48,703 nt of DNA from Gemmatimonadaceae bacterium (GTDB taxonomy: Bacteria > Gemmatimonadota > Gemmatimonadetes > Gemmatimonadales > Gemmatimonadaceae), in assembly GCA_013361335.1 (NCBI GenBank), contig JABFYH010000056.1, forward strand, positions 1-48,703, given 5' to 3'. The stretch's first letter is position 1; every line of letters starts with the position of its first letter. Below, one piece after another: positions 38,460 to 48,300 of the stretch. A model generated the notes under the pieces. It saw only the letters and a list, made by a program, of their open reading frames with translations. It did not search any database and was not told where the DNA came from. The translations under genes were made by a program, and so were the position numbers.

Positions 38460-39787
38460 ACGGTCGCGGCGTACAGCGTGTGAAAGTGTCGCCGGTAGCG
38501 GGCTTCGTCCTGGGGAAAGAGACGCGGCGCGTCGCTCGCGGCCACGGCGCCGTGCTGGAAGCGCCGCTTGGGGAACACCGGCATCTCCAGGCCGAGCACG
38601 GAGCGGACACCGCGCGCCACGATGTCGCCCTTCATCGCGTACAGCCGCTCGTGCGAGCCCGCGGCCATCTCGGCGAAGGGGATCGCCTCGGCGACCGCGA
38701 TGACGGAGGGGCGGGTGTACGGGCTGAACCCGACGAAGTCGTACTCGCGGGCGCAGGCGTAGCTCCGCACGCACGCGCGGCTGTAGCCGCCCGAGTAGGT
38801 CAGCGAGTGCTTGATCGACTCGACGCCCCAGCCTTCCTGATAGAGCATGCGGTTGTTGACGACGCTGCGGATCGTCAGCTCGCTGTTCTCCTCGATCGGA
38901 TAGTCCTTGAGGTTCTCGTCGCCGCCGTCGCCGTCGACGAGCAGCCGCCACTCCGGATAGCGGTCGCGGATCCCGGCGAGGAGGCCGAGGTTGACGGCGG
39001 CGCATTCGACGTCGAGCGGCTTGTAGTCCTCGATCACGGCCACGGCGCGCAGCGGATCCAGCGCGCTCGATGCGACGTCGATCGTCTCGCCGAAGATCGT
39101 CAGATCGGTAGCAGATAGAAACTCGCGCGCCTGGCGGGCGTCGTCGCCCTCGCCGTCGACGGTCAGCGTGAACGCCTTCAGCCGCGCCGGCGACTGGCCT
39201 TCGTCGAGCAGCGCCCGATAGAGGCAGAGGAGCACGGCGCCGCTGTCGATGCCGCCCGAGAAGGGCACGCCGATCGGCGCGGCGCGATCCTGCGCGGCGA
39301 GCCAGGACCGGAGCTCGGTGTAGAGCGCTTCGATGTAATGCCGGCCGATGACCTCCGGATCCGGCGGCAGCGTCCCGCGTGGGGGATCGAAGAAGCGGCG
39401 ATGGACGGGATTGGGATCGGGGCAGCCAACGAGGCGCAGCGTCGTCACGTGGTGGGCGGGCACCATCCGCGTGTAGCTCGGATGGAACTGGCCCGCCCAC
39501 CCGCGCTGCTCCAGCTCCGCGGCGATCTCGTCGATGCGCTCGGCGACGATCAGCACCGGGCCGTCGGCGGCCTTGGCGAGGAAGTACCGCAACGGGCGGT
39601 CGAGGCTGCGCGCAAGCACCACGCGCTCACCTTCCTGGGCGATCAGCGCAAAGGAGCCGGCCAGATCGAGCAGGGTCGCCGGATCGGAGTCGAGAAGGCG
39701 TTGCTGGGCGTCGGCCGCGCTGGCGCCGTGCAGGCGCTGCGAATCGGGCGGCACGAGATTGACGATGCGAGCGATGGGGTAGGCCAT
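38456..39787 (-). CDS. Asparagine-synthase-like enzyme without the N-terminal catalytic Cys
   Basis: A 443-residue protein with an Ntn-like N-terminal domain (about 1-130; LDLAGSFALIAQEGERVVLARSLDRPLRY) and an ATP-pyrophosphatase domain. The PP-loop SGGIDS is at 177-182, and DGDGGDEN at 285-292 is the second AsnB-type motif. Residue 2 is Ala, not the Cys that hydrolyses glutamine, as in lasso-peptide cyclases and beta-lactam synthetases. It probably activates a carboxyl with ATP and forms an amide with a nucleophile other than glutamine-derived ammonia. It leads a GTGA-coupled operon with the radical SAM and FAD enzymes. Confidence 0.85.
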   Translation of the reverse strand: MAYPIARIVNLVPPDSQRLHGASAADAQQRLLDSDPATLLDLAGSFALIAQEGERVVLARSLDRPLRYFLAKAADGPVLIVAERIDEIAAELEQRGWAGQFHPSYTRMVPAHHVTTLRLVGCPDPNPVHRRFFDPPRGTLPPDPEVIGRHYIEALYTELRSWLAAQDRAAPIGVPFSGGIDSGAVLLCLYRALLDEGQSPARLKAFTLTVDGEGDDARQAREFLSATDLTIFGETIDVASSALDPLRAVAVIEDYKPLDVECAAVNLGLLAGIRDRYPEWRLLVDGDGGDENLKDYPIEENSELTIRSVVNNRMLYQEGWGVESIKHSLTYSGGYSRACVRSYACAREYDFVGFSPYTRPSVIAVAEAIPFAEMAAGSHERLYAMKGDIVARGVRSVLGLEMPVFPKRRFQHGAVAASDAPRLFPQDEARYRRHFHTLYAATV

Positions 39788-39852
39788 GGGGGCAACAATA
39801 GAAGGCGGGCGCCCGTCGAGCCAGCTCGGACCGACTCCCGTAGCCGCTCGCC

Positions 39853-40182
39853 TTGACAACCCCGTGGAGTGCTGGTAGTTCAGGCAGTCCCAGCCTCCGA
39901 CGACGGGCGCTGGTCCCCTAGCGGCACGCTGAAACGCGCTCCCCGGTTCCCCCCACTGGCGAGGTCGTACGCAGTCGCTCATCAGTTCGGCCCATCGGTT
40001 CGCGGCGCTTTGCTCGCCGCGCTGTCGGCCTGCGCCCGCGCAGGCCGGGACGGTTCGTCGTGTGACCGGCGCGCCGGCCATGGTGCGCCGTACGCCGAGC
40101 GCCGAGTGGCCGAGCCGCCGCCCGAATACCGTCATCGACATTCCCGCCGTCCCGTCGCCCGTCGACGTGGACGGCGTTTTTT
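39853..40182 (+). promoter_or_regulatory. Putative promoter and structured leader upstream of susC
   Basis: TTGACA (39853-39858) is followed 17 bp later by a weak -10, TAGTTC (39876-39881). A leader of about 295 nt would then contain a nine-pair hairpin with a four-base loop (40026-40047) and the intrinsic terminator at 40145-40182. CGACGGGCG at 39901-39909 is complementary to CGCCCGTCG at 40156-40164 inside the terminator, a candidate antiterminator. I find no match to common riboswitch classes by eye. The transcript may be an attenuated susC leader or a separate small RNA. The rest of the 490-bp gap (39788-40276) holds no gene. Confidence 0.5.
40145..40182 (+). terminator. Intrinsic terminator with T6 upstream of susC
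   Basis: CGCCGTCC (40145-40152) pairs with GGACGGCG (40169-40176). An inner CGTCG (40153-40157) pairs with CGACG (40163-40167), with one bulged T at 40168. TTTTTT follows at 40177-40182. The nearest plus-strand gene before it ends at 34852, so it does not terminate a known gene. It lies 94 bases before the susC ATG. Confidence 0.78.
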
Positions 40183-40276
40183 CGTGTTGGAGCACGAGAT
40201 CCATGCGGAGACCAGAGGAGAGGGAGTAGGGCGCATGTTTGCCACCGAGCGATCAACCATCGAGAGGTCAACTACT

Positions 40277-43200
40277 ATGTCGAAGGTGCCACCGGGCAGG
40301 GGCTCGTTGTCGAGCGCCCTCCACCGCGTCCGCGCAGTGGGGATCGGGCTGTTGCTCGCGGCAGGGCTGAGCCGAGCGACGTCGGCGCAGACGCCGCGGA
40401 TCACGATCTCGGGGACCGTGACCAGCCCCGATGGGGTCCCGCTGTCCGGGGTCGCCGTCAACGCGGTGGGCGCGACGGCGCGCGCGGCCACGGGCTCGAA
40501 CGGGCGATACACCATCGCCAACGTCCCGACCAACGCATCGCTGCGCTTCTCCCTCATCGGCTGGCGCGCGGTGACGCAACCGGTCAGCGGGCGCTCGCAG
40601 ATCGACGTGACGCTCGAGCACGTGGCCACCTCGCTCTCCGAGGTGGTGGTGACCGGCTATGCCGAGCAGCGGCGGCAGGACATCACGGGAGCCGTCGCGA
40701 GCGTCGACACCACGGCCCTCAAGCGCGACATCGGGGCGAGCGTCCTGCAGCGGCTCGACGCGGTGGCGCCCGGCGTCACCGTGGCAGCGAGCGGCTCGCC
40801 GGGCTCGCGCAGCACGGTGCGCATTCGCGGCATCAGCTCCTTCCAGAACAACGATCCGCTCTACGTCGTCGACGGCACGCCGGTCCAGGACTCCTACGTC
40901 AACTGGCTCAACCCGGAAGACGTCACCTCGATCCAGGTGCTGAAGGACGCCTCGGCGGCCTCGATCTACGGCTCGCGCGCCAGCAACGGCGTGATCCTCA
41001 TCGAGACGACGCGCCGGAATCTGATCTCGGCGCCGCGCAGCACGCTGACCCTGCGGACCGGCATGTCCTCGCCGGTGCGCGGGTACGACGACTTCCTCCT
41101 CACCGACGCGCTGTCGTACTACCAGGTCGTGCAGCAGAGCTACCTCAACGCCGGCCAGACGCCGCCGACGAACATCTTCGGCAGCGCCACCAACCCGACC
41201 GTTCCGGCCTACACCTGGCCGAACAACTGCGGGCCCAATGGCAAGTCCGGCCCGTGCAGCAGCGTCGATCCGAGCACGTATGCGTATCCGACCAACCTGA
41301 TCATGCCGGGCAGCACGGGTACCGACTGGTGGAAGGCCGTCTTCCACAGCGCGCCCCTCACCGAGGCGAATCTGGCGGTGGCGGGGGGCAGCCCGGAGAA
41401 CACCTACAACGTGTCGTTCAACTACTTCGATCAGAACGGCACCGCGCGGTACAACGACTACCGGCGCGGGACGGTGCGCGCGAACACCGAGTTCCGCCGC
41501 GGCAAGGTGACCTTCGGCGAGAACCTCGGGGTCGGCCTCGATCGGAACTATGGCGGCGTCACCGACGACAGCTATGGCGAGGGGAACATCCTCGGCAAGA
41601 ACATCCTGATGCAGCCCGTGGTGCCCATCTACGACGTCGCTGGCAACTTCGCCTCCGGGAAGGCGCCGAGCCTCGGCAACAACACCAACCCGCTCAAGGT
41701 GGCGTACGAGGGGCGGAACAACATCAGCCAGACCAACCGCGTCTTCGGCAACACCTTCGCCAGCTACCGGCCGATGGAGCCGCTGAACCTGACGAGCCGG
41801 TTCGGCTTCAGCCTCGGGAACCAGCAGTACAACCAGTACAACCCGATCACCCCGGAAAACTCCGAGCCGACGACCAACAACTCCATCTACCAGTTCCAGA
41901 CCAACTTCACCGACTGGACCTGGAGCAACACGGCGCAGTACACGAGATCGCTGGGGCAGAGCATCTTCGACCTCCTGCTCGGCCAGGAGACCAACGGCGG
42001 CAACAATCGGTACGAGGAGTGCCGCGAGGCCAACCTGTTGAACACCGCCGTCGACTCGCGCTACTGCTCGCCGGCACTCGGCGACGCCACGACCATCACG
42101 GCGATCAGCAGCGGCGGCAAGTACGGGCTCCTGTCGTTCTTCGGGCGCGCCGGTGTCACCTTCGCCGATCGCTACGTGGCCACCGCCACCGTGCGCCGCG
42201 ATGGGTCGTCGCGGCTCGGTCAGCAGTGGGGCACCTTCCCCGCCTTCGGCCTTGCCTGGCACGCCACGAACGAGCCCTGGTTCCCGCGCAGCAGCCTGGT
42301 GTCGGACCTCAACATCCGGTACGGCTGGGGGGTGACGGGCAACCAGTCGATCCCGGCGGGCCGCATCGTGTCCCAGTTCGGCGGCAGCACCGGTGAGACC
42401 TTCTACGACATCAACGGGTCCAAGACGAGCACCGTCGCCGGCTACCGGCAGACGTCGATCGGCAACCCGAACTTGAAGTGGGAGGAGAATCGGTCGCAGA
42501 ACATCGGCGCCGACGTCGCCCTGTTCAACAACAACCTGAACTTCGTGGTGGACGTGTACCGCCGCACCACGAACAACCTGCTGTACAACCCGGCGCTTCC
42601 GGCGACCGCGGGCGTCGCGTCGGCGCCGATCGTCAACATCGCCAGCATGCGGAACGACGGGTTCGACTTCTCCCTCGGCCACACCGGGTCGTGGTGGAAC
42701 ATCGCCTTCAACGGCAGCCACTACTCCAACAAGATCCTGAGCATCGCGGAGAACCAGACCTTCTTCTACGGCCCGATCGGCATCCGCTTCGGCAACCCGA
42801 TCATCAATCAGGTGGGCTCGCCGATCAGCTCCTTCTTCGGCTACGTCGCCGACGGCTTCTTCAAGGACGCCGCCGACGTCGCGAGCTCTGCCACGCAGGC
42901 CGGCGCGGCGCCGGGACGCATCAAGTTCCGCGACATCAACGGGGACGGGAAGATCGACCTGAACGACCGCACGGTGATCGGCAGCCCGCACCCGAAGTTC
43001 ACCGCCGGCCTCGATCTCGGCGCACGGTGGCGCAGCTTCGACCTCAGCGGCACCCTCTTCGGCACCTTCGGCAACAAGATCTTCGACGCGCAGAAGCAGT
43101 TCTACGTGTTCCGCAACTTCGACACGAACGTCGTGAGCGACCTCCTCGCGAACTCGTGGACGCCGACCAACCAGAACGCGAAGTATCCGCGCCTCGACGT

Positions 43201-43513
43201 CAGCGACAGCTACAGCTACGCGATGAGCAGCTACTACGTGGAGGACGGCTCGTACGTCCGGATGCGCAACCTCCAGGTCGGCTACCGCATCCCGGAGGGC
43301 GTACCGGGCCTGCGCGCCCTCTCCGGCACCCGCGTCTATCTGCAGGCGGAGAACCTGTTCACGATCACCGGCTACGAAGGTCTCGATCCGGCGCTCCCGG
43401 GGCAGAACGTCGAGCGCGGGGGGAGCGACATCCGCGACCAGTTCCGCGGCGTCGACCAGGGCGTGTACCCGAGCAGCCGCATCTTCAGCATCGGCTTGAC
43501 CACCTCATTCTAG
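40277..43513 (+). CDS. susC: SusC/RagA-type TonB-linked outer membrane receptor
   Basis: A 1078-residue outer-membrane importer. A signal peptide runs to about residue 38 (RATSAQ). A carboxypeptidase-regulatory-like domain (ISGTVTSPDGVPLSGVAV) precedes the SusC signature LSEVVVTGYAEQRRQDITGAV and a plug with STVRIRGISSF and PLYVVDGTPV. The barrel runs to the C-terminal Phe (IGLTTSF). It imports an oligosaccharide or similar ligand together with SusD, energised by TonB. An in-frame ATG at 40235 with a purine-rich ribosome site (AGGAGAGGGAG) is an alternative start. The upstream terminator implies controlled expression. Confidence 0.92.
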   Translation: MSKVPPGRGSLSSALHRVRAVGIGLLLAAGLSRATSAQTPRITISGTVTSPDGVPLSGVAVNAVGATARAATGSNGRYTIANVPTNASLRFSLIGWRAVTQPVSGRSQIDVTLEHVATSLSEVVVTGYAEQRRQDITGAVASVDTTALKRDIGASVLQRLDAVAPGVTVAASGSPGSRSTVRIRGISSFQNNDPLYVVDGTPVQDSYVNWLNPEDVTSIQVLKDASAASIYGSRASNGVILIETTRRNLISAPRSTLTLRTGMSSPVRGYDDFLLTDALSYYQVVQQSYLNAGQTPPTNIFGSATNPTVPAYTWPNNCGPNGKSGPCSSVDPSTYAYPTNLIMPGSTGTDWWKAVFHSAPLTEANLAVAGGSPENTYNVSFNYFDQNGTARYNDYRRGTVRANTEFRRGKVTFGENLGVGLDRNYGGVTDDSYGEGNILGKNILMQPVVPIYDVAGNFASGKAPSLGNNTNPLKVAYEGRNNISQTNRVFGNTFASYRPMEPLNLTSRFGFSLGNQQYNQYNPITPENSEPTTNNSIYQFQTNFTDWTWSNTAQYTRSLGQSIFDLLLGQETNGGNNRYEECREANLLNTAVDSRYCSPALGDATTITAISSGGKYGLLSFFGRAGVTFADRYVATATVRRDGSSRLGQQWGTFPAFGLAWHATNEPWFPRSSLVSDLNIRYGWGVTGNQSIPAGRIVSQFGGSTGETFYDINGSKTSTVAGYRQTSIGNPNLKWEENRSQNIGADVALFNNNLNFVVDVYRRTTNNLLYNPALPATAGVASAPIVNIASMRNDGFDFSLGHTGSWWNIAFNGSHYSNKILSIAENQTFFYGPIGIRFGNPIINQVGSPISSFFGYVADGFFKDAADVASSATQAGAAPGRIKFRDINGDGKIDLNDRTVIGSPHPKFTAGLDLGARWRSFDLSGTLFGTFGNKIFDAQKQFYVFRNFDTNVVSDLLANSWTPTNQNAKYPRLDVSDSYSYAMSSYYVEDGSYVRMRNLQVGYRIPEGVPGLRALSGTRVYLQAENLFTITGYEGLDPALPGQNVERGGSDIRDQFRGVDQGVYPSSRIFSIGLTTSF

Positions 43514-43525
43514 GACGCCGACACG

Positions 43526-45316
43526 ATGACGCTCATCACGAAATTCCGACTGCTGGCGGGTGCTGGCGCCCTCCTCTCAGTCGCGGCGGCTTATGGCTGC
43601 AAGGACTTCCTGACCAACAACGCGACCCCGCAAGGGACGCTCAATGACGTGACGCTCACCACCAAGACGGGCGTCGAGGGCACGTTGATCGCCGCCTATC
43701 GGGCGCTCGACTGCAACTACCAGACGACGGCCAACTGGGGCTGCGCCGTCAGCAACTGGGTGTTCGGCAGCGTGGCGAGCGACGACGCCTACGAAGGCTC
43801 GCAGGCCGGTGACCAGCCGGGGATCGAGCAGGTCGAGCTGATGCACTGGAGCGCGCCGGACGCCGAGGGCTACATCAACACCAAGTGGAGAGCCGTGTAC
43901 GACGGCGTCGCGCGCTCGAACGCGACGCTGCGGCTGCTCAAGAGCGTGCAGGCGTCCAATCCGGGCGCGCTCACCGCTGCGGACGCCGCCGGCATCCGGG
44001 GCGAGGCGATGTTCCTGCGCGCCCACTACCACTTCGAGGCGTACCGGATGTGGGGGAACGTCCCCTACTACCGCGAGGACGACAACGACTTCCGGAAGGC
44101 CAACGAGACGAAGGCGCAGGTCGTCACCGACCTGCTCCGCGACCTCGACTCGGCAGCCGCGCTGCTGCCGACGACGCCGCGCAACGGCCAGGTCGGCCGC
44201 GTCACCAAGTGGACCGCGCTCGCCTACAAGGGCCGCGTGCAGGTCTACGCCGGCGACTACGCGGGCGCGCTCACGACGCTGCGCAACGTGCAGGCGAGCG
44301 GCCCCTACAAGCTGCAGCCGAGCTTCGACCAGGTGTGGACCGGCTTCAAGCAGTATCAGAACGGACCGGAGACGATCTTCGCCTACCAGGCCTCGATCAA
44401 CGACGGCAACGGCGACGGTGAGAACTCGAACTACGGCGAGCGCCTGAACTTCCCGAGCGCCGGCAGCCCCTTCGGCTGCTGCGGCTTCCACCAGCCGTCG
44501 CAGAACCTCGTGAACTACTTCAGGGTCGACGCGACCGGCCTGCCGCTCGCCCTCTCCGACCCGGCCAACTGGAACGCGAACAACGCCGAGTTCTCGGCGG
44601 CCCAGAACACCGTGCCCGTCGATCCGCGCCTCGATTGGACCGTCGGCCGCTCCGGCGTGCCGTTCAAGGACTGGGGCCCGGTCGGCGCCGGCTGGGTGCG
44701 GTCGCCCGAGCACGGTGGGCCCTACACGCCGAAGAAGAACGTGCATGAGAAGTCGAGCAACGCCCAGAGCAACGTCGGCTGGACGAACACGCAGCTCAAC
44801 TCGGTGAACATCCACGTCTTCCGGTACGCCGACCTGCTGCTGCTCCTGGCGGAAGCGGAGGTCGAGGCGGGGTCGCTGGAGAACGCGCGGACCATCGTGA
44901 ACCAGATCCGCACCCGTGCCGGGCAGAAGGCGCAGGGGCCCGGGACCAGCGCGACGGACATCGCCGTGCCGATCAACGATCCGTCGATCACCTGGGCCAC
45001 CTATCGGGTCGGGCTGTACAACGCTCCATTCGCCAGCCAGGCGGCGGCGCGGGCCGCGGTGCGGGCCGAGCGTCGGGTCGAGCTGGCGATGGAAGGACAG
45101 CGCTTCTTCGACGTCCGCCGCTGGGGCGTCGCCGACGCGGTGATCAACGGGTACTTCAACGGGATCGGCGGCGGGTCGGAGAAGTCCCGCCTCGCGCAGT
45201 TCAACAGCGCCGAGGCCTTCACTACCAAGCACTACCTGTATCCGATCCCCGACCAACAGATCCAGCTGAGCAGCGTGAGCGGAACGTCGACGCTGACTCA
45301 GAACACGGGCTGGTGA
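43526..45316 (+). CDS. susD: RagB/SusD-family outer-membrane lipoprotein
   Basis: A 596-residue surface lipoprotein. A signal peptide precedes a Cys in AAAYGC, matching SusD lipidation. TPR-type helices bind SusC: GEAMFLRAHYHFEAYRMWGN is the classic SusD block, followed by VTKWTALAYKGRVQVYAGDYAGAL. The C-terminal RAERRVELAMEGQRFFDVRRWG and HYLYPIPDQQIQ close the family pattern. It captures the ligand above the SusC barrel. The start is 12 bp after the susC stop, a clear operon. The substrate cannot be told; the GH16 gene 11 kb away is only a distant hint. Confidence 0.94.
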   Translation: MTLITKFRLLAGAGALLSVAAAYGCKDFLTNNATPQGTLNDVTLTTKTGVEGTLIAAYRALDCNYQTTANWGCAVSNWVFGSVASDDAYEGSQAGDQPGIEQVELMHWSAPDAEGYINTKWRAVYDGVARSNATLRLLKSVQASNPGALTAADAAGIRGEAMFLRAHYHFEAYRMWGNVPYYREDDNDFRKANETKAQVVTDLLRDLDSAAALLPTTPRNGQVGRVTKWTALAYKGRVQVYAGDYAGALTTLRNVQASGPYKLQPSFDQVWTGFKQYQNGPETIFAYQASINDGNGDGENSNYGERLNFPSAGSPFGCCGFHQPSQNLVNYFRVDATGLPLALSDPANWNANNAEFSAAQNTVPVDPRLDWTVGRSGVPFKDWGPVGAGWVRSPEHGGPYTPKKNVHEKSSNAQSNVGWTNTQLNSVNIHVFRYADLLLLLAEAEVEAGSLENARTIVNQIRTRAGQKAQGPGTSATDIAVPINDPSITWATYRVGLYNAPFASQAAARAAVRAERRVELAMEGQRFFDVRRWGVADAVINGYFNGIGGGSEKSRLAQFNSAEAFTTKHYLYPIPDQQIQLSSVSGTSTLTQNTGW

Positions 45317-45322
45317 GCACCG

Positions 45323-45350
45323 GCGGCGCGGGATCGCGATCCCGCGCCGC
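45323..45350. terminator. Perfect 28-bp palindrome between convergent genes
   Basis: The sequence reads GCGGGATCGCGATCCCGC at its centre (45328-45345) with five further pairs outside on each side, no loop and no mismatch. It starts seven bases beyond the susD stop and ends five bases before the convergent gene's stop, so it can terminate both. No T-run flanks it. Confidence 0.6.
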
Positions 45351-45355
45351 ACCCG

Positions 45356-48300
45356 TCACCGCTTGATGACGAAGGACTGCAGCGAGTCACCGGCGTTCGC
45401 GACCACCACGCGAACGCCGGTTGACGTTTTGACCAACGCCACTCCGGTGGCGTCGAGCGGCGCCAGGAAGCCGCTCTCGTGCGGCGGCACCGCCGCGAAG
45501 TGTCCGTGGCCGTCGCCCCTGAGCCAGAGCCCGGTGCCGGCGTCGAGGCGGGGCGTGTTCGGCTCGGTCTCGTAGAGATTTCCCACGAGAATCAGGTCGA
45601 GGTTCCCGTCGCCGTCCACGTCGCGCACGGCGATGCCGCGTACGGGCGCGGTCTGCGCGCGCATCGGCAGCGGCGCCATGGTGAAGCCTCCACGGCCGTC
45701 GTTGTGAAGGACGACGCTCGCGAAGGTGTCGACCTGATAGTGCAGCGCCTTCCGGAGCGCGGCGGCACCGAAGAGCTGCTCCATCGACGTGCTCGCGAAG
45801 GAGCCGTACGTCGGAAACTTCAGCGCGAGCTGATAGAGAGTCCGGCCGAGCGGTGCGAAGCCCGCGATCGGGTACTCGACGCCGCCGATGGTGCGCGTGA
45901 GCACGACGTCGGTGGTGCGGTTGCCGGTGAAATCCGCGGCGTAGACGCCGAAGGTGCTGTCCTTCGAGGTGGAGGCGTAGTTCAGGCCGACGTTGCCGGC
46001 GACGAGATCGGGATGCCCATCGTGATCGAAGTCGCCGACGGCGAGACTGTACCACCAGCCGCGCGTCGACGGCAGGTGCATCGTCGCCGTCACGTCGCGC
46101 AGCCGCGTGCCGTCGTTGTGGTAGAAGTGGAGCGGCATCCACTCTCCCGCCGTGACGAGATCCAGACGTCCGTCCCCATCGAAGTCCACCCATACCGCCG
46201 CGGTGATCATCCCGCCCGGATCGATCAGCTCGGGCGCCATCTGCGCGGTGACGTCCGTGAAGTGGTCGCCGTCGTTCCGCAGCAGGTAGCTTCTCGTCGG
46301 ATACGGGTACCTGCCGGGCGTCAGTCGTCCGCCGACGAACAGGTCGAGGCGGCCGTCGCCGTTGAAGTCTCCCGCGCTCACCGCCGCCGTGCTGGTGCGC
46401 ATCTCCGGCAGCGCCGTGGCGGCGCGGACGAACGCGCCGCCCCCCTGGTTGATGTACAGCCGATCCTGCAGCGTCGGGGAGCCGGGCACCGTCTGATAGC
46501 CCCCGCTCGCGACGTAGAGATCGGGTCGTCCGTCGCCGTTGGCGTCGAAGAAGACGGCTCCCCAATCGCTGGACGCCGAATCGGCGGCCCAGGGCTGCCC
46601 ACGCGTCGACTCGACGAAGGTGCCGTCCGTTCGCTGGAGGAACAGCTTCCCCGCGCTCCCGGCGCCGCCCCCGACGTAGAGGTCCTCCAACCCGTCGCCG
46701 TCCACGTCGGCGACGGCGAGCGGAGGCCCCTGCCGCGAGAGCTGGTACGGCAGGAGCGGCTGCAGGAGGTAGTCCGGGGCGCTCGGCACGCGCTGCCGGT
46801 ACGCCGGCCCGCTGCGCGGATCCGCCGGCTGAAAGAGCGTGTGCGCGGCGGGGATGGTCGCGCGCGTCGCTTTCGTCGCGTCGGCCTGCTTGACGACGAG
46901 GATCCGATCCACGGCGAGGCCGGTCAGCGTCTGCGACCGTCCGTCCGGCCAGCGGATCTCGAGCGTATCCACGCGAGTGGCGCTGCCGAGCCCGAAGTGC
47001 GGACGGTCGTCCACCGTCGACATGTAGCCGCGGTACGGCGCCTGGTAGAGGTACTGCGTCCGCCCCCCGGCGGTGAGGATCAGGGTGGCGCCGAGGCCAC
47101 GTCGGTTGGGTGAGTCGCCATCGAGGCGGATCGTGAGCCAGTGGTGGGCGTCGTCGTGCGGCTGGACGTTGTGATAGACGAACGCCGGCGCATCGATGTT
47201 GTTCACGACGAGGTCGAGCCGACCGTCGTTGTCGAGGTCCACGTAGGCCGCTCCATACGAGAACGCGGCCCGCCCCAGCCCCCACTGCCGCGACACGTCG
47301 GCGAAGCGCAGGTCGCCCAGGTTGCGAAAGACGTAGCTCGTTTCAGCGTACGCCGGGAGCTGATCGAGCAGCCGCCAGGCCGCGCGCGGCGAGCCGGTGG
47401 TGCCCGCGCGCTGCCGCGCGGCGACGAGAGCGTTGACGTAATCGAGGTCGTTGACCGCCTTGGGGTAGCCGTTGCCGATGAAGATGTCCTTGCGGCCATC
47501 GTTGTCGAAGTCGGCGAAGAGCGCGCTCCAGCTCCAATCGGTGTGCGAGACACCGGCCAGGCGTCCGATCTCGCTGAAGGTCACGTCGGTGCCCGCCGTC
47601 GTCCCGTTGTTGAGCTGGAGCGAGTTCGTGGAGTAGTCGTCACGCAGGCCGCGGCTGCGGCCCTCCAGCCGCGCGAGATAGGTCTCGTAGCCGCTCACCC
47701 GCTTGCGGCGCTCGAGCGAGCGCGGCGACATGTCGACCTGGAGGATGTCGGGCCAGCCGTCGTCGTCGAAGTCCGCGGCGTCGACGCCCATCCCGGCGTA
47801 GCTCGCGTGCCGGAGCCACCGGCTCGCCTGGTTGGTGAAGGTGCCGTCGCCATTGTTGACGTAGAGCACGTCGTTGGGCGCGGCATCGTTGGAGACATAG
47901 ATGTCCGGCCTGCCGTCGCGGTTGAAGTCGGCCACCACGACACCGAGCCCGTAGCCCGGCTCATGAAGGATCCCCGCCCGCTCGGAGACGTTGACGAACT
48001 TTCCGTGACAGTCGTTCCGGTAGAGCTGGTTGTAGCTCCCGGGGGTCCGGCCATGGTTCCCGGTGAAGGCGCCGACGTCGGTCCGCGTGAAGTCGGCCGG
48101 CGAGTTCTCGAGCAGAAACAGGTCGACGCATCCGTCGCCGTCGTAGTCCAGCGCCGCCGCGTGCGTCGTGAACCCGACGTCGGCCAGCCCGTACTGTGCG
48201 GCCGATTCGGTGAAGGTGCCGTTGCCGTTGTTGACGAAGAGCAGGTTCGCGCGCTCGGCGGGGGTTGACCATTCCGGGCCCGAGACCGAGACGTAGATGT

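Noticed and set aside
39918..40271. A 117-residue minus-strand frame in the susC leader
   Set aside because: No ribosome site, no family, and it is antisense to the terminator. Composition looks random.
39788..40276. A cobalamin, TPP, SAM or glycine riboswitch in the susC leader
   Set aside because: I looked for the conserved boxes of these classes by eye and found none. The leader is kept only as an unclassified structured RNA with a terminator.
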